Shown: piece after piece, positions 1-9,937 of the stretch
Position numbering within the stretch: the stretch's first letter is position 1
How the letters are laid out: every line of letters starts with the position of its first letter
Origin: Planctomycetota bacterium
Lineage (GTDB): Bacteria > Planctomycetota > Planctomycetia > Gemmatales > Gemmataceae
Reading direction: 5' to 3'
DNA length: 35,640 bases
Assembly: GCA_021809185.1 (NCBI GenBank)
Contig: JAKBAI010000020.1
Coordinates: 1-35,640, forward strand
Made by a program: the position numbers and the translations under genes
Notes under the pieces: generated by a model
Database searches by the model: none
Told to the model about the DNA's origin: nothing
Seen by the model: only the letters and a program-made list of their open reading frames with translations

Positions 1-1478
1 GAGATTTTTCTTTCGGTAACGATTTGTATCAATTCGCTTTCCTCTAATGTTTCGACCGCAGAAGTGAGGGATTGGAACTCAAATTCACTTACTTTTTGCA
101 AAGCTTTAAGCAAATGACATCCTTTCAGGGATGAACGGATTGGGGTTGTACCGGTAAGTAATTCGCATAGAATTATGCCAAGGGAGTAGATATCGGAACG
201 GGTATCGATATCGATTTCACCTCGACTTGCCTGCTCCGGACTCATGTATTCAAGAGTACCCAAAACAACTCCTGCAATGGTTTGGGGCGATTCTTCCGTT
301 AAAGAATTTCCCGAGATCGCTTTAGCGATTCCAAAATCAATTATTTTGGGAATCGACTGGCCATCATAAATCCCAACAAGGATATTGGATGGTTTCAAAT
401 CGCGATGAATGATCCCCTTTTGGTGAGCATGATAAACCCCCAAACATATGTTAATCAATAACTGGATTCGCTTTTCTATCGATAGCGAATTTTTATTGGC
501 ATACTGTAAGAGAGTTTCGCCATCAGGGACTAACTCCATTACAAAAAATGGTTCGTTTTGTTGGTTTGTTCCGGCATCGAGAACTTTTGCTATGTTAGGA
601 TGATTCATTAAGGCTAATGCCTGCTGCTCGACTTGAAATCGAAGGAGATGAGTCCTATGAACCATATGGGTTCGTATCAGCTTTAAGGCCACCAAACGTT
701 TCATTGGGATTATCTGTTCTGCCAAATAAACGGTTCCCATTCCCCCCTCCCCAAGCACCTTAATTAAATGATAAGGACCGATCTGGAGACCTAGTCCTTT
801 CGATTCCGTTAAGTCTTCATCTTCATCTATTTGCTTGTGCTGAAGCTGATTCGAATCTTTAGAATATGTTGAAGCTTGCTGAACCGATTCAATGGTTATC
901 CCAAGCGGTTGATTTTCATTTACACTATGTTCGTTCTGAGTTTGACTCGATGGAATTGTAGATGATAACGGGATTGATCCCCCTTTTTGATCTGATTTCT
1001 GGTCAGTTTCGTTCCTGTTTTTTGATGCTCCTGAGCTGATTTCTTTAGTGATCGATTCGAGTTCTGGAACTTTCGCAGTATAATTTGATGATTTTTTTGA
1101 TGAAATTAACGAACTAATAGGAGCATTGGGTGGACAGCTCGATTCATTTTTAGATGAATCTAAAGCAATCGTTGAAATCGGTATTTTATCATTTTGAACA
1201 TTAGTTAGAAGAGGCTCAAAGAATTGAGTCAAGATCGGAGCTGAAGTTGATTGTTCGCTCGTCGGAGATTTTGCGAGTTCAGCAGCCAAGAAACTTAAAG
1301 GAGTATTTAATGGTTCACTCACAGAATCAGAAAAATTAGGTTTGTCTGTAGAAATTGATTCCTGTGCTATTTCCTTTGTTTTATTGGCCAAGTTCCGATT
1401 TTGTTCTTCGCCCGATGGAGGAGATTCTTCTACGGTGTATTCCGGAACTGGAGAATTAGAAGAAGGTAACTTTTCCAA
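1..1478 (-). CDS. Ser/Thr protein kinase, PknB type (3' end outside window)
   Basis: Reading leftward, the frame is open from 1478 to the window edge, so the C-terminus is missing. Residues 1 to about 228 are a Ser/Thr/Glu/Asn-rich, apparently disordered segment. A Hanks-type kinase domain follows: glycine-rich loop GEGGMGTVY, catalytic lysine in VALKLI, catalytic loop HRDLKPSN (about residue 357), DFG (about 380), and MSPEQA in place of APE. The kinase probably phosphorylates Ser/Thr of partner proteins. In this family the missing part often holds a membrane segment and sensor domain, which cannot be checked here. The frame has no ATG before the kinase domain. I chose TTG at 1478 because GAGGG lies 8 bases upstream; GTG at 1493 is the alternative. 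The next gene on this strand is 786 bp away, so it is probably transcribed alone. Confidence 0.9.
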   Translation of the reverse strand, partial: MEKLPSSNSPVPEYTVEESPPSGEEQNRNLANKTKEIAQESISTDKPNFSDSVSEPLNTPLSFLAAELAKSPTSEQSTSAPILTQFFEPLLTNVQNDKIPISTIALDSSKNESSCPPNAPISSLISSKKSSNYTAKVPELESITKEISSGASKNRNETDQKSDQKGGSIPLSSTIPSSQTQNEHSVNENQPLGITIESVQQASTYSKDSNQLQHKQIDEDEDLTESKGLGLQIGPYHLIKVLGEGGMGTVYLAEQIIPMKRLVALKLIRTHMVHRTHLLRFQVEQQALALMNHPNIAKVLDAGTNQQNEPFFVMELVPDGETLLQYANKNSLSIEKRIQLLINICLGVYHAHQKGIIHRDLKPSNILVGIYDGQSIPKIIDFGIAKAISGNSLTEESPQTIAGVVLGTLEYMSPEQASRGEIDIDTRSDIYSLGIILCELLTGTTPIRSSLKGCHLLKALQKVSEFEFQSLTSAVETLEESELIQIVTERKI

Positions 1479-1486
1479 GATAAAAT

Positions 1487-1491
1487 CCCTC
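1487..1491 (-). promoter_or_regulatory. Ribosome binding site of the kinase gene
   Basis: GAGGG on the minus strand, 8 bases before TTG at 1478. It decides the start, because the frame has no usable ATG and an in-frame stop lies at 1506-1508. Confidence 0.55.
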
Positions 1492-1915
1492 ACAAATTTG
1501 CTTATCTAATCTGGTAATTTTGGAACATCCGCTCATTTTTATCTTTGAGATATTCCCATAAAAGATTCTAACATCTGGGCAGTAGATAATCTGTTGATAG
1601 TCAAGTTTTGAATCGTTGTAATGTTAGACTACCCTATTAAGTAAAATTCTTATTAAAGCTAATTGTATAAAAACCATTTAAAGAGACGATCTAATCTTGT
1701 CGATCAAATTGTTAATTCTTGATTCAGACTTAATAAAAGTAAGATCAATTCTACTAGTATGCAAATGGCAAACGTCGATTCATTTTTCATTCGCTTTTCG
1801 CTATAGATTCTTACGAATTTTAATCTCCACGATTTTCCATAGACTTCGTTCTAATTATATTACTATCCAAGGCTTGGTTATCGATATTCGTTTATCGTCC
1901 ACTGTTTAATTAGGT

Positions 1916-1945
1916 TTTTCTGAAGTTGCTTTTTCTGAAGTTGCT
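1916..1945. repeat. 15-bp tandem repeat, 2 copies
   Basis: The unit TTTTCTGAAGTTGCT occurs twice in a row (1916-1930 and 1931-1945) in noncoding DNA. Confidence 0.85.
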
Positions 1946-2264
1946 TTTTGAGCACGAACTTTTTACGGTGATGTATCAGATAGGTATTTTTTAGAAAATC
2001 TGTTTTACGCAAAATGACGAAAGCAATTAAACCACTTTTTTCAGGGGAATATCCTTAAAAATCAGATGAGATTGGATTCCTGGTTTAAAAAGTAAATTAT
2101 GGCGGCTCTCTTAAATCAGTAATCCGTGATCGCTTCTTCTCATAAATTGATATAAAAGGTTTTGGTATTTCCTATCTTTTTTGGTGGATCTATCTGATTG
2201 TACATTGAAGAAACGTATTTAGAAGAAAATTCCTGGCTCCAATTTTATTTGAAATCAAGGGTTT

Positions 2265-3569
2265 TTACTGCCAACCCCACCGGCGAAAAATCATAGAAGC
2301 TATAACGATCCAGAGCATGGAAAGAGCAGAAACTAGTCCAAGATGGGTCCAATGAAGAGGCTTCATTTGATTGGTGAGGATCCCATACATCAAGTTCGGT
2401 GCATGATATTCCAAAACAAAGGAGGATAGTAAAGGGAGATTTAGTTGTTGACAGATAAGTAAAAATAAGGCAATGATTAGCATATATATCAGGGCGCCTA
2501 AACTAGCACTGCGTTGGGTTTTTGCCAATGAGGCTAGAGTCATACCGATACCTAAGCTCCCAGCGGCGAGAACAATTAAACCGATCCAAAATATCGGTTT
2601 GGTGAGAACAATAGGCTGCTGGAGTCCTACGAGGATCAAGGCGAGAACGATACCAAAAAGAGGGTAGAATAAAAATTTTGCAATCAATATTTCTAAAGAT
2701 GTTGCTGGGGATAATGCTTGAGCCAGAAGAAGGCCGCGCTCGCGTTCTTCACAGGTGAGAGAGGGCATTAAATATACGCAAGTAAAAAAGAGTGAAAAAA
2801 TGATAAGAGCGGTTGTAATTGCTGCATTGGTATCCAGATTGGACTCTCGCCGCGATTGTTCTTCAATTTGATATTCAGGAATCGAGGGTAAACCAGCGGT
2901 TAAACCATTTTTTGTATTAGAGTGTAACGGATCTAATTTTAAGATACGATTTTCTAGATTGGCAAATGCTTCCTGGATCAACCAGGCATTCTCTGATTCG
3001 TTCTGGGTAAAATTTGGGCTTTCTAATTTTCCAAGCCCTGCTTTTTCCAGTAGCTGATTGGCACGAATTAACTGAAATGCATAACTCTCGCGCCAGAACC
3101 AATTTTCATAGAGCATCATTTTGGCTCGATCTCCCACCGGATGAATCAGTGTAATCTGGTAACTCGTTTTGCTAGTTCGAGTTTCTCTGGGAGATCGTAT
3201 TTCAATCGCAGCGGTTCCCGGTGGATATTCGATAAACTGATCTGGAGCGAGATTTTGCGGTAGCTGGCGAAAACGCAATCGATTCTTTAACATGTTAGGA
3301 ACGTGGTTTTCTAAATATTGGAACCAAGGGTCGTTCGTATCTCCATGGATAAAACAGTGGTGAATTCCCCCCAATAACTCAGTAGATTTCTCTTTACCCA
3401 CATCAAAAATAGAAATGATCATCGCTGCGGCAACCAGAAGGATAGCTAGCACTAGTCCTCCTCGATTGCTCAAATGACGCCACATCTCTTTTTTTAATAA
3501 TATTTTAAGTATATACCAGCGAATTTTGACAACTCGAATTTGCATTATGATTGCATTCCCTGATAGCAT
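2265..3569 (-). CDS. ABC-2 type transporter permease
   Basis: This is a membrane protein of 434 residues with the layout of NatB/ABC-2 exporter permeases. One N-terminal transmembrane helix (about residues 38-54, LVLAILLVAAAMIISIF) is followed by a large extracytoplasmic domain (about 60-245). About five helices follow in the C-terminal half. The cytoplasmic motif EERERGLLLAQALSP after the second helix is typical of these permeases. It lies 182 bp downstream of an ABC ATPase gene on the same strand, and together they would make a complete exporter. The substrate cannot be told from sequence; a role in sodium, drug or lipid export is only a family possibility. The start is uncertain: ATG at 3569 and ATG at 3545 are both possible and neither has a good ribosome binding site. 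Confidence 0.85.
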   Translation of the reverse strand: MLSGNAIIMQIRVVKIRWYILKILLKKEMWRHLSNRGGLVLAILLVAAAMIISIFDVGKEKSTELLGGIHHCFIHGDTNDPWFQYLENHVPNMLKNRLRFRQLPQNLAPDQFIEYPPGTAAIEIRSPRETRTSKTSYQITLIHPVGDRAKMMLYENWFWRESYAFQLIRANQLLEKAGLGKLESPNFTQNESENAWLIQEAFANLENRILKLDPLHSNTKNGLTAGLPSIPEYQIEEQSRRESNLDTNAAITTALIIFSLFFTCVYLMPSLTCEERERGLLLAQALSPATSLEILIAKFLFYPLFGIVLALILVGLQQPIVLTKPIFWIGLIVLAAGSLGIGMTLASLAKTQRSASLGALIYMLIIALFLLICQQLNLPLLSSFVLEYHAPNLMYGILTNQMKPLHWTHLGLVSALSMLWIVIASMIFRRWGWQ

Positions 3570-3751
3570 CTTGCTAAAGTTGGAAATAGACCCTATTTTG
3601 ATTCTTCCGATCTTGCGGATCCGATAAACCTTATTTGATCTTGATTTTTACATTCTGGTAAAGGTTTTCTGTTATAAGTTATATACTTGTCAAAATAGTT
3701 TGACTATTCTGATCTCATCATCCCCTTTTGTAATTTACAAGCACCATCGAA

Positions 3752-4615
3752 TTATTCAAAAGTCATTCCCGTTAATTTTAGAAAAGTAGAATGAAAATCA
3801 AATTCTCTCGTATGCATACTCGCCACTTTACCGATCTGAATCCATTCACTCAAATGACTAAGCTGATGACGATCGTCAAGAGAGATTTCATGACGATTCC
3901 CATCGTGTAAAATAACATCGACTCTTCGTTCTGTATGTTTAGTGCGAAGAGCTAGGGGAGAATCCAGGGCAATCAATCGGCCACGGCACATAATGCCGAC
4001 TCGATCACATATTTTTTCTACTTCGTGCATATTATGAGTAGTTAAAATGACTGTATTCCCCTGCTGTACATGTTTCTTCAAAATATGGTGAACGGCTTCA
4101 GCTGAGCGAATATCCAAATTCGCGGTTGGTTCATCCAGATATAAAACAGGGGGATTATGCAATAACGCTCTCGCTAACAACAATTTTTTTTTCATACCAA
4201 GCGAATAACCAGAAACTAAAACATCCGCTGCGTCGCTCAACTCAACCATCTCAAGACATTGGTTGATTCGACTTGCTTGCACCTGGTAAAGCGAAGCAAA
4301 GATCTGCAGATTTCTTCGACCGGTAAACTCATCGAATAAATTATCTCGATCGGGAACATATCCAAATAACGATTTGATTTGTTGCCACTGTTTGCGAATA
4401 TCAAGCTGCAAAATCTCGACAGTTCCCGAAGTATGAATCTGTTGACCGATCAAAACTCGTATCGTCGTAGATTTGCCTGCACCATTCGGGCCTAATAAAC
4501 CAAACAATTCGCCTCGATAAATCTGCAGGTTCAGATGATCAACAGCAGTATAGTTCCCATAACGAACCACCAGGTCGTTGATTCGTATCCTTGTATCGGA
4601 GCTATTGGGAACCAT
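3752..4615 (-). CDS. ABC transporter ATP-binding protein
   Basis: This is a single ABC ATPase domain of usual length (287 residues). Walker A is GPNGAGKST (about residues 42-50). The signature is the degenerate YSLGMKKKL, as in many CcmA/NatA-type exporters rather than LSGGQ. Walker B is VLYLDEP, the D-loop is ANLD, and the H-loop is TTHNMHE. The last 60 or so residues form a small extra domain, common in ABC-2 exporter ATPases. It hydrolyses ATP to drive the permease encoded just downstream on the same strand. ATG at 4615 is preceded by GAGG at suitable distance. metH ends 98 bp upstream, so read-through from metH is possible, but a functional link is not implied. Confidence 0.93.
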   Translation of the reverse strand: MVPNSSDTRIRINDLVVRYGNYTAVDHLNLQIYRGELFGLLGPNGAGKSTTIRVLIGQQIHTSGTVEILQLDIRKQWQQIKSLFGYVPDRDNLFDEFTGRRNLQIFASLYQVQASRINQCLEMVELSDAADVLVSGYSLGMKKKLLLARALLHNPPVLYLDEPTANLDIRSAEAVHHILKKHVQQGNTVILTTHNMHEVEKICDRVGIMCRGRLIALDSPLALRTKHTERRVDVILHDGNRHEISLDDRHQLSHLSEWIQIGKVASMHTREFDFHSTFLKLTGMTFE

Positions 4616-4713
4616 CCTTATTTCCTCATCCTATTTATGTTTCGTTAGCGAAGTCCCCATCTAAAAAAGTGAAAACACCGATACGAAATGGTTATTCGAT
4701 ATAGTTAATGCAA

Positions 4714-7700
4714 TTATTCCTCAACGAAACATTTTGCCGAACGGGTAATATTAAAGTATTTCGCTTCCGGATGGTGAACGATCAAAGCAGTTGTCGATTG
4801 TTCTGGTTCGAGCTGAAACTGCTCACTCAAAGTCAGCCCAATTCTTTCTGGGTTCAGTAACTCGAATAACATCGATTGGTCCTCCAGATTAGGGCAAGCG
4901 GGATAACCAAAAGAATATCGGCAACCTTGATAATGTTTTTTGAACAGCTTATGGATATCGGAACTGTCATCTTGAGCAATTCCCCATTCCTTTCGAATGA
5001 GCTGATGAGTATATTCGGCTAATGCCTCCGCGGTTTCAACACCCAATCCGTGCAGATAGAGGTAATTCTTGAACTCCCCTTTTTCTTTTAGTTCCCAAGC
5101 CCGTTTAGTCACCTCATGGCCGACCGTAACCGCCATAAAAGCAACAACATCCCAACCCTCTTCGAGCGGATGGAGAACCGATTTTACGGAGCTCGGTTTT
5201 TCGTAGTTACCATTCCCATTTTCGGAAACTCGACCAGAGCGGGACTCATCCTGCAGAGCAGCTAATGGTGTGGATGAATGGGGATCAACACCACGATGAT
5301 AATCGCTAAGACAGAGATAATCTCCATAATTTTGCCGGGGGAAGCTAAAACGCATTTTCCCTTTTTTGCTTTCTAAGTCATAAATGACCAAATCATCTTT
5401 TTCCGCTCGGCAAGGGAAGAAACCGTAAACAACTTTTGGTTGCAATATATTTTCTTCCAAACACCATTGTTTGAGTTTGGCTAAGGCAGGGTAAGCTTCT
5501 TCGCGCATCTGGCGTTGATATTCTTTGGGAGAGACTCGGTTTTTGCGGAATTGCCATTGCGTGCTGAAGAGGGTGCGTTCGTTTATATATTTGTAAACTT
5601 CGGCAAGCGGAATATCGGTTCTGACTCTGGCCCCAAAGAACGTTGGCTGTGGAATGCTCTTCGCTAAAGGCAGTTTAGTCGAATAGGTTGGAGAATCCTT
5701 TTTTGTTTGGGAAGTCGCCGCCGGTTCAAAATGATCCAAAAGATGAGTTTTCGGTTGGTTATTGCGATTGACTAACCCAGAGAGCCCCCGACTACCCGTA
5801 CTCAGAAGTCGTTTTTCGGCCATGATCTTATCCATAATATGCAAACCGCCAAAAGCATCTTCGCCATAATATAAGCTTCCGCGGTACATATTTCTGAGAT
5901 CGTGTTCGACATATCGACGAGTTAAAGCAGCTCCGCCTAGAATAACGGGCGGATTCAGTCCTCGTTCATTCAAAGCGAGTAGATCCTCCTTCATGATTAC
6001 CGTCGATTTGACCAACAAACCACTCATGCCAAGCGCATCGGCTTGGTGTTCTTGATAAGCGCGAATCATGTTTTCAATCGGTTGCTTGATGCCAAGATTG
6101 ATGACTTTGTAGCCATTATTCGACAAAATAATGTCGACCAGGTTCTTGCCAATATCGTGAACATCCCCTTTCACCGTGGCCAAGACAATTTTCCCTTTTT
6201 CTGTTCCCTGTACTTTTTCCATGTAAGGTTCCAGTTGACTAACAGCAACCTTCATTACCTCAGCAGATTGGAGAACAAACGGAAGTTGCATCTGGCCACT
6301 AGCGAACAGATCCCCTACGACTTTCATGCCATCGAGCAGAATATCATTGATGATCGCCAATGGGCTGTATTTGCTTCTTGCTTCTTCTAGGTCGGCCAGA
6401 AGCGATTGTCTCCGGCCCTGAATAATGGCCTGTTTCAATCGCTCTTCGACTGTCTCCCCAAGAAATACGGTCGATTTATTCCCTTCTGCTTTTTTATCGC
6501 CATAATGATTGATCAATTCCTGTAATGGGTCGTTCGCAACTCGATCATTAAAAATCAATCGCCGAGCCAGTTCTCGTCCTGTATCATCGATTCTAGATAA
6601 TGGAATGATCTTGGCCGCATGGAGAATTGCCGAATCTAAACCGTATTCTAGGGCATAATGTAAAAAGACCGAATTGACAACTTGCCGAACGTAAGGGGTC
6701 AAACCAAAACTCACATTGGACAGACCGATATGAGTTAAAGCTCCGGGCAATTCTTGTTTGATCCTACGAATAGACTCCAGGGTTTCAACCGCACTATTTC
6801 GTAAATCTTCTTGCCCGGTCGTTACCGGGAAAACCAACGTATCAAAGAGTAGATCGGTTGGGGGAATATCGTATTCCTGAGTGCAAATATCATAGATGCG
6901 TTTCGCAACTCGGAATTTCCATTCTGCGGTAGTTGCCTGCCCTTCTTCATCGATGGTCAATGCCACCAAAGCTGCCCCATAACGTTTTGCTAATGGAACA
7001 ACCTGATCGATCTTCTTTCTCCCTTCTTCAAGATTGATCGAATTGATGATGGCTTTGCCAGAAATAAGTTTGAGGGCAGTATCGAGTACCGGAGTTTCGG
7101 TGGAATCGATCATTAATGGAACGCGGACCAACTCATTGACTCGGCGAACCACTTCGCGCATGTCTCGAACTTCGTCACGACCAACGAAAGCGGTGCACAC
7201 ATCGATGACATGAACCCCCTCTTTTTCCTGATCGATCGCCATTTCTACTAAACCGTTCCAATCCTCGGCTTCGAGTAATCGTTTAAATTGGCGAGATCCA
7301 TTCGTGTTCGTACGCTCACCCACCAGTAAAGGGCGAGGTTCCTGATGCAGGGAAAAAGTGGAATGCAAACTAGATATCGATGGTTCGGTCTTAACCTGTC
7401 TTTGTCGTGGTTTGACCCCTCGCAACGATTCCACGGTATGCCGCAGGTGATTGTGGGTAGTCCCGCAACAACCCCCAATGATATTGACACCATATTCTTC
7501 GACAAATCGTTGGAGCCAATTGCTCAAATCTGCCGGGCACAGAGGGAAGAATGCCTTGCCATCTACCATTTCTGGTAATCCAGCATTAGGTAAACAACTA
7601 ATCCAGCGGGAACAATGTTTGCTTAAGACCTGAATATGACTAAGCATATCCTGTGGGCCTAAGGCACAATTCATCCCGATGACATCTACCTCTTTGAACG

Positions 7701-8355
7701 CTTCTAACGTAGTAATAGCGGTTTGCATGTCGCTGCCGGCCAACATGGTTCCGTTTTGCAAAATGGTCACTTGAACCATCAAGGGGATTTTAACCCCTTT
7801 TGCTTTCATGGCATCGAGTGCACATATCAATGCACATTTTGCTTGCAAAATATCGAAACAGGTTTCGATGAGAACCGCATCCACCCCTTCCTCGACAAAA
7901 CTTTCCATCTGCGGTTTGTAGGAATCATATAACTCATCAAAAGAAATAGCGATACTAGGGTCGGTTATCGACGGTTGTTTAGTTCCAGGACCAACGGATC
8001 CAATTACAAATCGTGGCTGTGAAGGGGTACTAAAAGCTCGAGCAGCATCTTTCGCGATTTGGATATTTCGGCGATTTAATTCTTTAACCTGATCTGCTAA
8101 GCCAAATTCCGCTAAGACTAATTTGCTGCCGTTGAAGGTGTTTGTTTCAATAGCGTCACAACCAACATCGAGAAATCCGGCATGAATTTCGTAAATCCAT
8201 TCGGGATGAGTGACCGCGATATAATCACAAAGATTGATCTTTTCTCTCCCTCCCCAATCCTCTTCACTAGGATCATAAAGATGGATACTGGTGCCCATGG
8301 CACCATCTAAAATCAAAATCTTTTCTTGAAGTCGATCCAAAAGACCGATCGGCAT
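4714..8355 (-). CDS. metH: Cobalamin-dependent methionine synthase
   Basis: This enzyme transfers a methyl group from 5-methyltetrahydrofolate to homocysteine through cobalamin, giving methionine and tetrahydrofolate in the cytoplasm. The 1213-residue protein has all four modules in order. The homocysteine domain (1 to about 320) carries the zinc cysteines in GMNCALGP and GGCCGT. The pterin domain (about 340-620) begins near VGERTNTNGS. The cobalamin cap and Rossmann domains (about 640-880) have DVHDIGKNLV, whose His is the lower axial ligand (about residue 732). The S-adenosylmethionine reactivation domain (about 900-1213) has YGFFPCRAE, AVTVGHEV and SFGYPACP. Length matches the E. coli enzyme. 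ATG at 8355 has AGGGG 8 bases upstream. I looked for a cobalamin riboswitch upstream and saw none. Confidence 0.98.
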   Translation of the reverse strand: MPIGLLDRLQEKILILDGAMGTSIHLYDPSEEDWGGREKINLCDYIAVTHPEWIYEIHAGFLDVGCDAIETNTFNGSKLVLAEFGLADQVKELNRRNIQIAKDAARAFSTPSQPRFVIGSVGPGTKQPSITDPSIAISFDELYDSYKPQMESFVEEGVDAVLIETCFDILQAKCALICALDAMKAKGVKIPLMVQVTILQNGTMLAGSDMQTAITTLEAFKEVDVIGMNCALGPQDMLSHIQVLSKHCSRWISCLPNAGLPEMVDGKAFFPLCPADLSNWLQRFVEEYGVNIIGGCCGTTHNHLRHTVESLRGVKPRQRQVKTEPSISSLHSTFSLHQEPRPLLVGERTNTNGSRQFKRLLEAEDWNGLVEMAIDQEKEGVHVIDVCTAFVGRDEVRDMREVVRRVNELVRVPLMIDSTETPVLDTALKLISGKAIINSINLEEGRKKIDQVVPLAKRYGAALVALTIDEEGQATTAEWKFRVAKRIYDICTQEYDIPPTDLLFDTLVFPVTTGQEDLRNSAVETLESIRRIKQELPGALTHIGLSNVSFGLTPYVRQVVNSVFLHYALEYGLDSAILHAAKIIPLSRIDDTGRELARRLIFNDRVANDPLQELINHYGDKKAEGNKSTVFLGETVEERLKQAIIQGRRQSLLADLEEARSKYSPLAIINDILLDGMKVVGDLFASGQMQLPFVLQSAEVMKVAVSQLEPYMEKVQGTEKGKIVLATVKGDVHDIGKNLVDIILSNNGYKVINLGIKQPIENMIRAYQEHQADALGMSGLLVKSTVIMKEDLLALNERGLNPPVILGGAALTRRYVEHDLRNMYRGSLYYGEDAFGGLHIMDKIMAEKRLLSTGSRGLSGLVNRNNQPKTHLLDHFEPAATSQTKKDSPTYSTKLPLAKSIPQPTFFGARVRTDIPLAEVYKYINERTLFSTQWQFRKNRVSPKEYQRQMREEAYPALAKLKQWCLEENILQPKVVYGFFPCRAEKDDLVIYDLESKKGKMRFSFPRQNYGDYLCLSDYHRGVDPHSSTPLAALQDESRSGRVSENGNGNYEKPSSVKSVLHPLEEGWDVVAFMAVTVGHEVTKRAWELKEKGEFKNYLYLHGLGVETAEALAEYTHQLIRKEWGIAQDDSSDIHKLFKKHYQGCRYSFGYPACPNLEDQSMLFELLNPERIGLTLSEQFQLEPEQSTTALIVHHPEAKYFNITRSAKCFVEE

Positions 8356-9123
8356 TCTTTCAACCCCTAACCAAGATGAGGAGAAACGATCATTCAGATT
8401 CCCCTATCTTCTAAATTTAATGAATCTGGAATTTCCAATAAGATTCTCTAGTTAATTCAAATATCTCTTTGATATTAGATACTTCTTTATCCTGTTCAAT
8501 TCAATATAAGTCACAAACTCATTTTGAATTATATTTCTTATTGTTTCTTTTCTTTAAGAAATTATTATCAATTTCTAATCTTTGACCTAAATAGTTTTGG
8601 AAGTCCGTTCAATTCCAAATAGTTTTTTCCATAAGTACAATCCAAAAATACTCAGAGACTTAAAAGATATAATTAAAGATAGCTAATGATCATCAAAAAT
8701 TCCAGATGGGGCATCTAAGGAAAATGATTTGGATCTACTAGTATTTCAGGAAAAAATGATTTTTATCATTATCCGATCTTAAAATAATAGAAAATGTCTA
8801 ATAGGAATTTCTTGAGATACTCATCAATAAAATGCCCTATCGATTCAATTCGATTCCTTTCTCATTCTAAAAATTGTAGCAGACCATGTTTGGATGGGGA
8901 AATCAATGTAGAAAATGGGGTAATGATTCAAAGTACATTCGAACACCTAAAAATGAATTTATTATGAAAAAGCTTGGGTTATTTGGTTGATAATAATGTT
9001 AAAAATGACTTGAAAAGAGTCACAGTACAACATCCTATTGACTGCAACTCTGAATCGACAAAAACTGACTATCTTCCAATAATAATCAGACAAAGGAAAA
9101 ACGGAGAAAGCTAATTAAATGCA

Positions 9124-9150
9124 GGATAGGAAGCAGCTATCCTCTCTTTT
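9124..9150 (+). terminator. Candidate intrinsic terminator or hairpin
   Basis: Stem GGATAG / CTATCC (9124-9129 with 9137-9142), 7-base loop, followed by TCTCTTTT. It is terminator-like, but no rightward gene is recognised before it, so it may belong to a small RNA. Confidence 0.35.
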
Positions 9151-9177
9151 GAGACTCAACCCTCTTGGTTTACTCGC

Positions 9178-9192
9178 GTGAAATCATTTCAC
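9178..9192. repeat. Small perfect hairpin
   Basis: GTGAAA-TCA-TTTCAC, a 6-bp stem with 3-base loop, 35 bases after the previous hairpin. Confidence 0.5.
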
Positions 9193-9230
9193 AAAGCAGG
9201 TTTCTCAATTTCTCCATTTGTTCGGATATA

Positions 9231-9293
9231 CGGAATATAGAAGACAATCTCAAAAATGAAATTATATTTCTTCCATTTTTGTTCTGTATTCCG
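9231..9293. repeat. Long imperfect inverted repeat (about 20 bp of pairing)
   Basis: The outer arms at 9231-9242 (CGGAATATAGAA) and 9282-9293 (TTCTGTATTCCG) pair over 12 bp with one G-U. The inner arms at 9251-9258 (CAAAAATG) and 9274-9281 (CATTTTTG) pair over 8 bp. An 8-base bulge lies on the left side, and the terminal loop is 15 bases. This is much longer than chance hairpins nearby. It could be part of a noncoding RNA, a strong terminator or stability element, or a MITE-like relic. Confidence 0.6.
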
Positions 9294-9448
9294 TGAGCGA
9301 TAATGTTCTTTATTTTCCGATGAATTCTTAAACTTTTGCTCTATTTTTCAATCAATAAATGCCTAATGAAGCCAGAAAGCTTGCATTTTGATGATTTTTG
9401 CAAAAGGGATTGAATTTTTTGGAATTCGCATTAGTAAAAGGATTTTCT

Positions 9449-9937
9449 CTAGCAAGCTTGATCCCATTTACTAAATGAATTTAAATAGAATTTTTGATCT
9501 AGTTTACAGGAATTCATCGACCGAACAAAACTCGAACTACTACTTATAACGTCCCATCTCCTATGATCCTGAGCAATAAACACAGGCGGAAAATGTTCAA
9601 GAGAATTATGATTGACGATGTAAAAATGACCAAGAGAAAAGTTCTGTTGTTTCTTGGGGCCATATACTGATTGTATTTTGTTTGTGAAATACTTTGTCAT
9701 CTCTGAAAATTCTTTCAAAGCAAGATAACGCTTTCTCGATAATCGTTTTGATTTTGCCACAACTAAATTAATTAGATTCTGGAGCGATAAGGCAAAGCTC
9801 CAAACATCTTCAAATATCATTATCATTCGATCATATCCAATTATCACAACCCAATAATCCATTAATTCAATTGTTATAATCCATAAATCCAAAACTTTTA
9901 TATGAAGAAAAATATCTTTCTTCAACGGAGAAGTCAA
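9449..9937 (-). CDS. Hypothetical protein, doubtful
   Basis: A 162-codon frame opens with TTG at 9937 and has no good ribosome binding site. An internal ATG (codon 27, MDYWVV) is an alternative. I recognise no family. The predicted protein is basic and rich in aromatic and hydrophobic residues, with no clear signal peptide or membrane helix beyond a mildly hydrophobic start and with a run of serines near residue 131. The argument for it being real is only statistical: in such AT-rich DNA, stop codons should be frequent, so a frame this long is unlikely by chance. It could also be the remnant of a decayed gene. It stands alone, about 1.1 kb from metH and 1.2 kb from polA. Confidence 0.27.
   Translation of the reverse strand: MTSPLKKDIFLHIKVLDLWIITIELMDYWVVIIGYDRMIMIFEDVWSFALSLQNLINLVVAKSKRLSRKRYLALKEFSEMTKYFTNKIQSVYGPKKQQNFSLGHFYIVNHNSLEHFPPVFIAQDHRRWDVISSSSSFVRSMNSCKLDQKFYLNSFSKWDQAC

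Larger units (their letters stand above)
1479..2264. other. 786-bp AT-rich intergenic region
   Basis: This gap separates the kinase gene from the ABC permease gene, both leftward. It presumably holds the kinase promoter, but I could not pick a convincing -35/-10 pair. A 15-bp direct tandem duplication lies at 1916-1945. A 70-codon frame starting with TTG at 1697 has no ribosome binding site and no family resemblance, and I do not consider it a gene. I saw no tRNA or strong hairpin. Confidence 0.6.

Noticed and set aside
1697-1909. 70-codon rightward open frame
   Set aside because: TTG start, no ribosome binding site, no family resemblance, and a length expected by chance.
8356-8700. Cobalamin or SAM riboswitch for metH
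   Set aside because: No conserved riboswitch core motifs are visible upstream of the metH start.
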